Source: Gloeocapsa sp. UFS-A4-WI-NPMV-4B04 (lineage in GTDB: Bacteria > Cyanobacteriota > Cyanobacteriia > Cyanobacteriales > Chroococcidiopsidaceae). Taken from it: a stretch of 33,400 nt of DNA. The stretch covers positions 1 through 33,400 of the forward strand of contig JAHHHE010000042.1 in the NCBI GenBank assembly GCA_019359535.1. The letters run 5' to 3'. The notes beneath the pieces are model-generated. The model was not told the origin of the DNA, ran no database searches, and worked only from the letters and a program-made list of their open reading frames with translations. The translations under genes were made by a program, and so were the position numbers. This document shows, piece by piece, positions 33,280-33,400 of this stretch. Each line of letters begins with the position of its first letter. The first letter of the stretch is position 1.

Positions 33280-33400
33280 GTGCGATTCGTTGGTAGCTGA
33301 ATCACGGTGAAAGCCCGTACATAGGCTACCCAACCTGACAGCAGATTACTGTCACTAAGGTTGAACTTCTCGATTGATGTAGGTGCAAGCCCTACCTGCC
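33280..33400 (+). mobile_element. 5' end of a group II intron (runs off right edge)
   Basis: The sequence begins GTGCGA, the GUGYG group II 5' splice-site consensus. The next 120 nt fold as expected for the start of domain I. GTTGGTAGC pairs with GGCTACCCAAC, enclosing ACGG/CCGT. TGACAG pairs with CTGTCA, and GTAGG pairs with CCTAC around TGCAAGC. The phrases GTGAAAGCCCGTACATAGG and AGGTGCAAGCCCTACC are familiar from cyanobacterial chloroplast-like introns. The maturase/reverse transcriptase gene and the catalytic domain V would lie to the right, outside the window. Confidence 0.75.

Overview
The window is cyanobacterial chromosome. The octamer GCGATCGC (HIP1) recurs across most of it. The gene set is also typical: a T-type phycobilin lyase, a Psb35-like photosystem II protein, an NblS/Hik33-type kinase downstream of purD, and an rplI-dnaB pair. 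Short tandem repeats of the heptamer type common in filamentous and Chroococcidiopsis-like cyanobacteria are present. Genus and species cannot be read from the sequence.

Layout. (1) 1-9430 is a heavy-metal resistance cluster, all on the minus strand apart from an insertion-sequence end. It holds a two-component system (RppA/NrsR-like regulator; RppB/NrsS-like kinase broken by an IS630-family element at the left edge), a TraX-like membrane protein, a 21-cysteine copper-storage-type protein, an RND operon (adaptor, pump, small lipoprotein) and a lipoprotein with two DUF305 domains. Three promoters in this cluster share one design: two copies of ATTTCAT (minus strand) 11 bp apart, then exactly 15 nt, then a -10-like hexamer. 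They lie upstream of the Cys-rich gene, the RND operon and the DUF305 gene, so the cluster reads as one regulon. (2) 9570-26600 is ordinary housekeeping sequence: CpcT/CpeT lyase, DUF3598, RsmB, TerB-like, Psb35-like, class A penicillin-binding protein, FolK, NUDIX hydrolase, photolyase, PurD, NblS, a zinc-ribbon protein, a TIGR03792-type protein, phasin-like, FKBP isomerase, DnaB and ribosomal protein bL9. (3) 26600-29850 is a decaying accessory stretch with an IS1-type remnant, an intact sulfotransferase and a beta-propeller pseudogene. I found no HIP1 site in it. (4) 29853-32868 holds glyoxalase II, an unknown membrane protein and an ABC1-family kinase. (5) From 33280 to the right edge is the 5' end of what looks like a group II intron.

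Two repeat systems shape the window. A perfectly phased 21-bp tandem array of about 14.5 copies fills the whole gap between the divergent DUF3598 and rsmB genes and ends at the rsmB start codon. A G-rich low-complexity family (core unit GGGGAGCA, 8 bp, with looser relatives) occurs at six places: in frame inside cusA-type, rsmB and purD genes, at the 3' end of nblS, and just upstream of dnaB and of the 123-aa membrane protein gene.

I see no wholly new defence or biosynthetic system. The strongest candidates for a second look are the shared metal-regulon promoter, its kinase lost to an IS element, and the repeats that enter genes without breaking frame.
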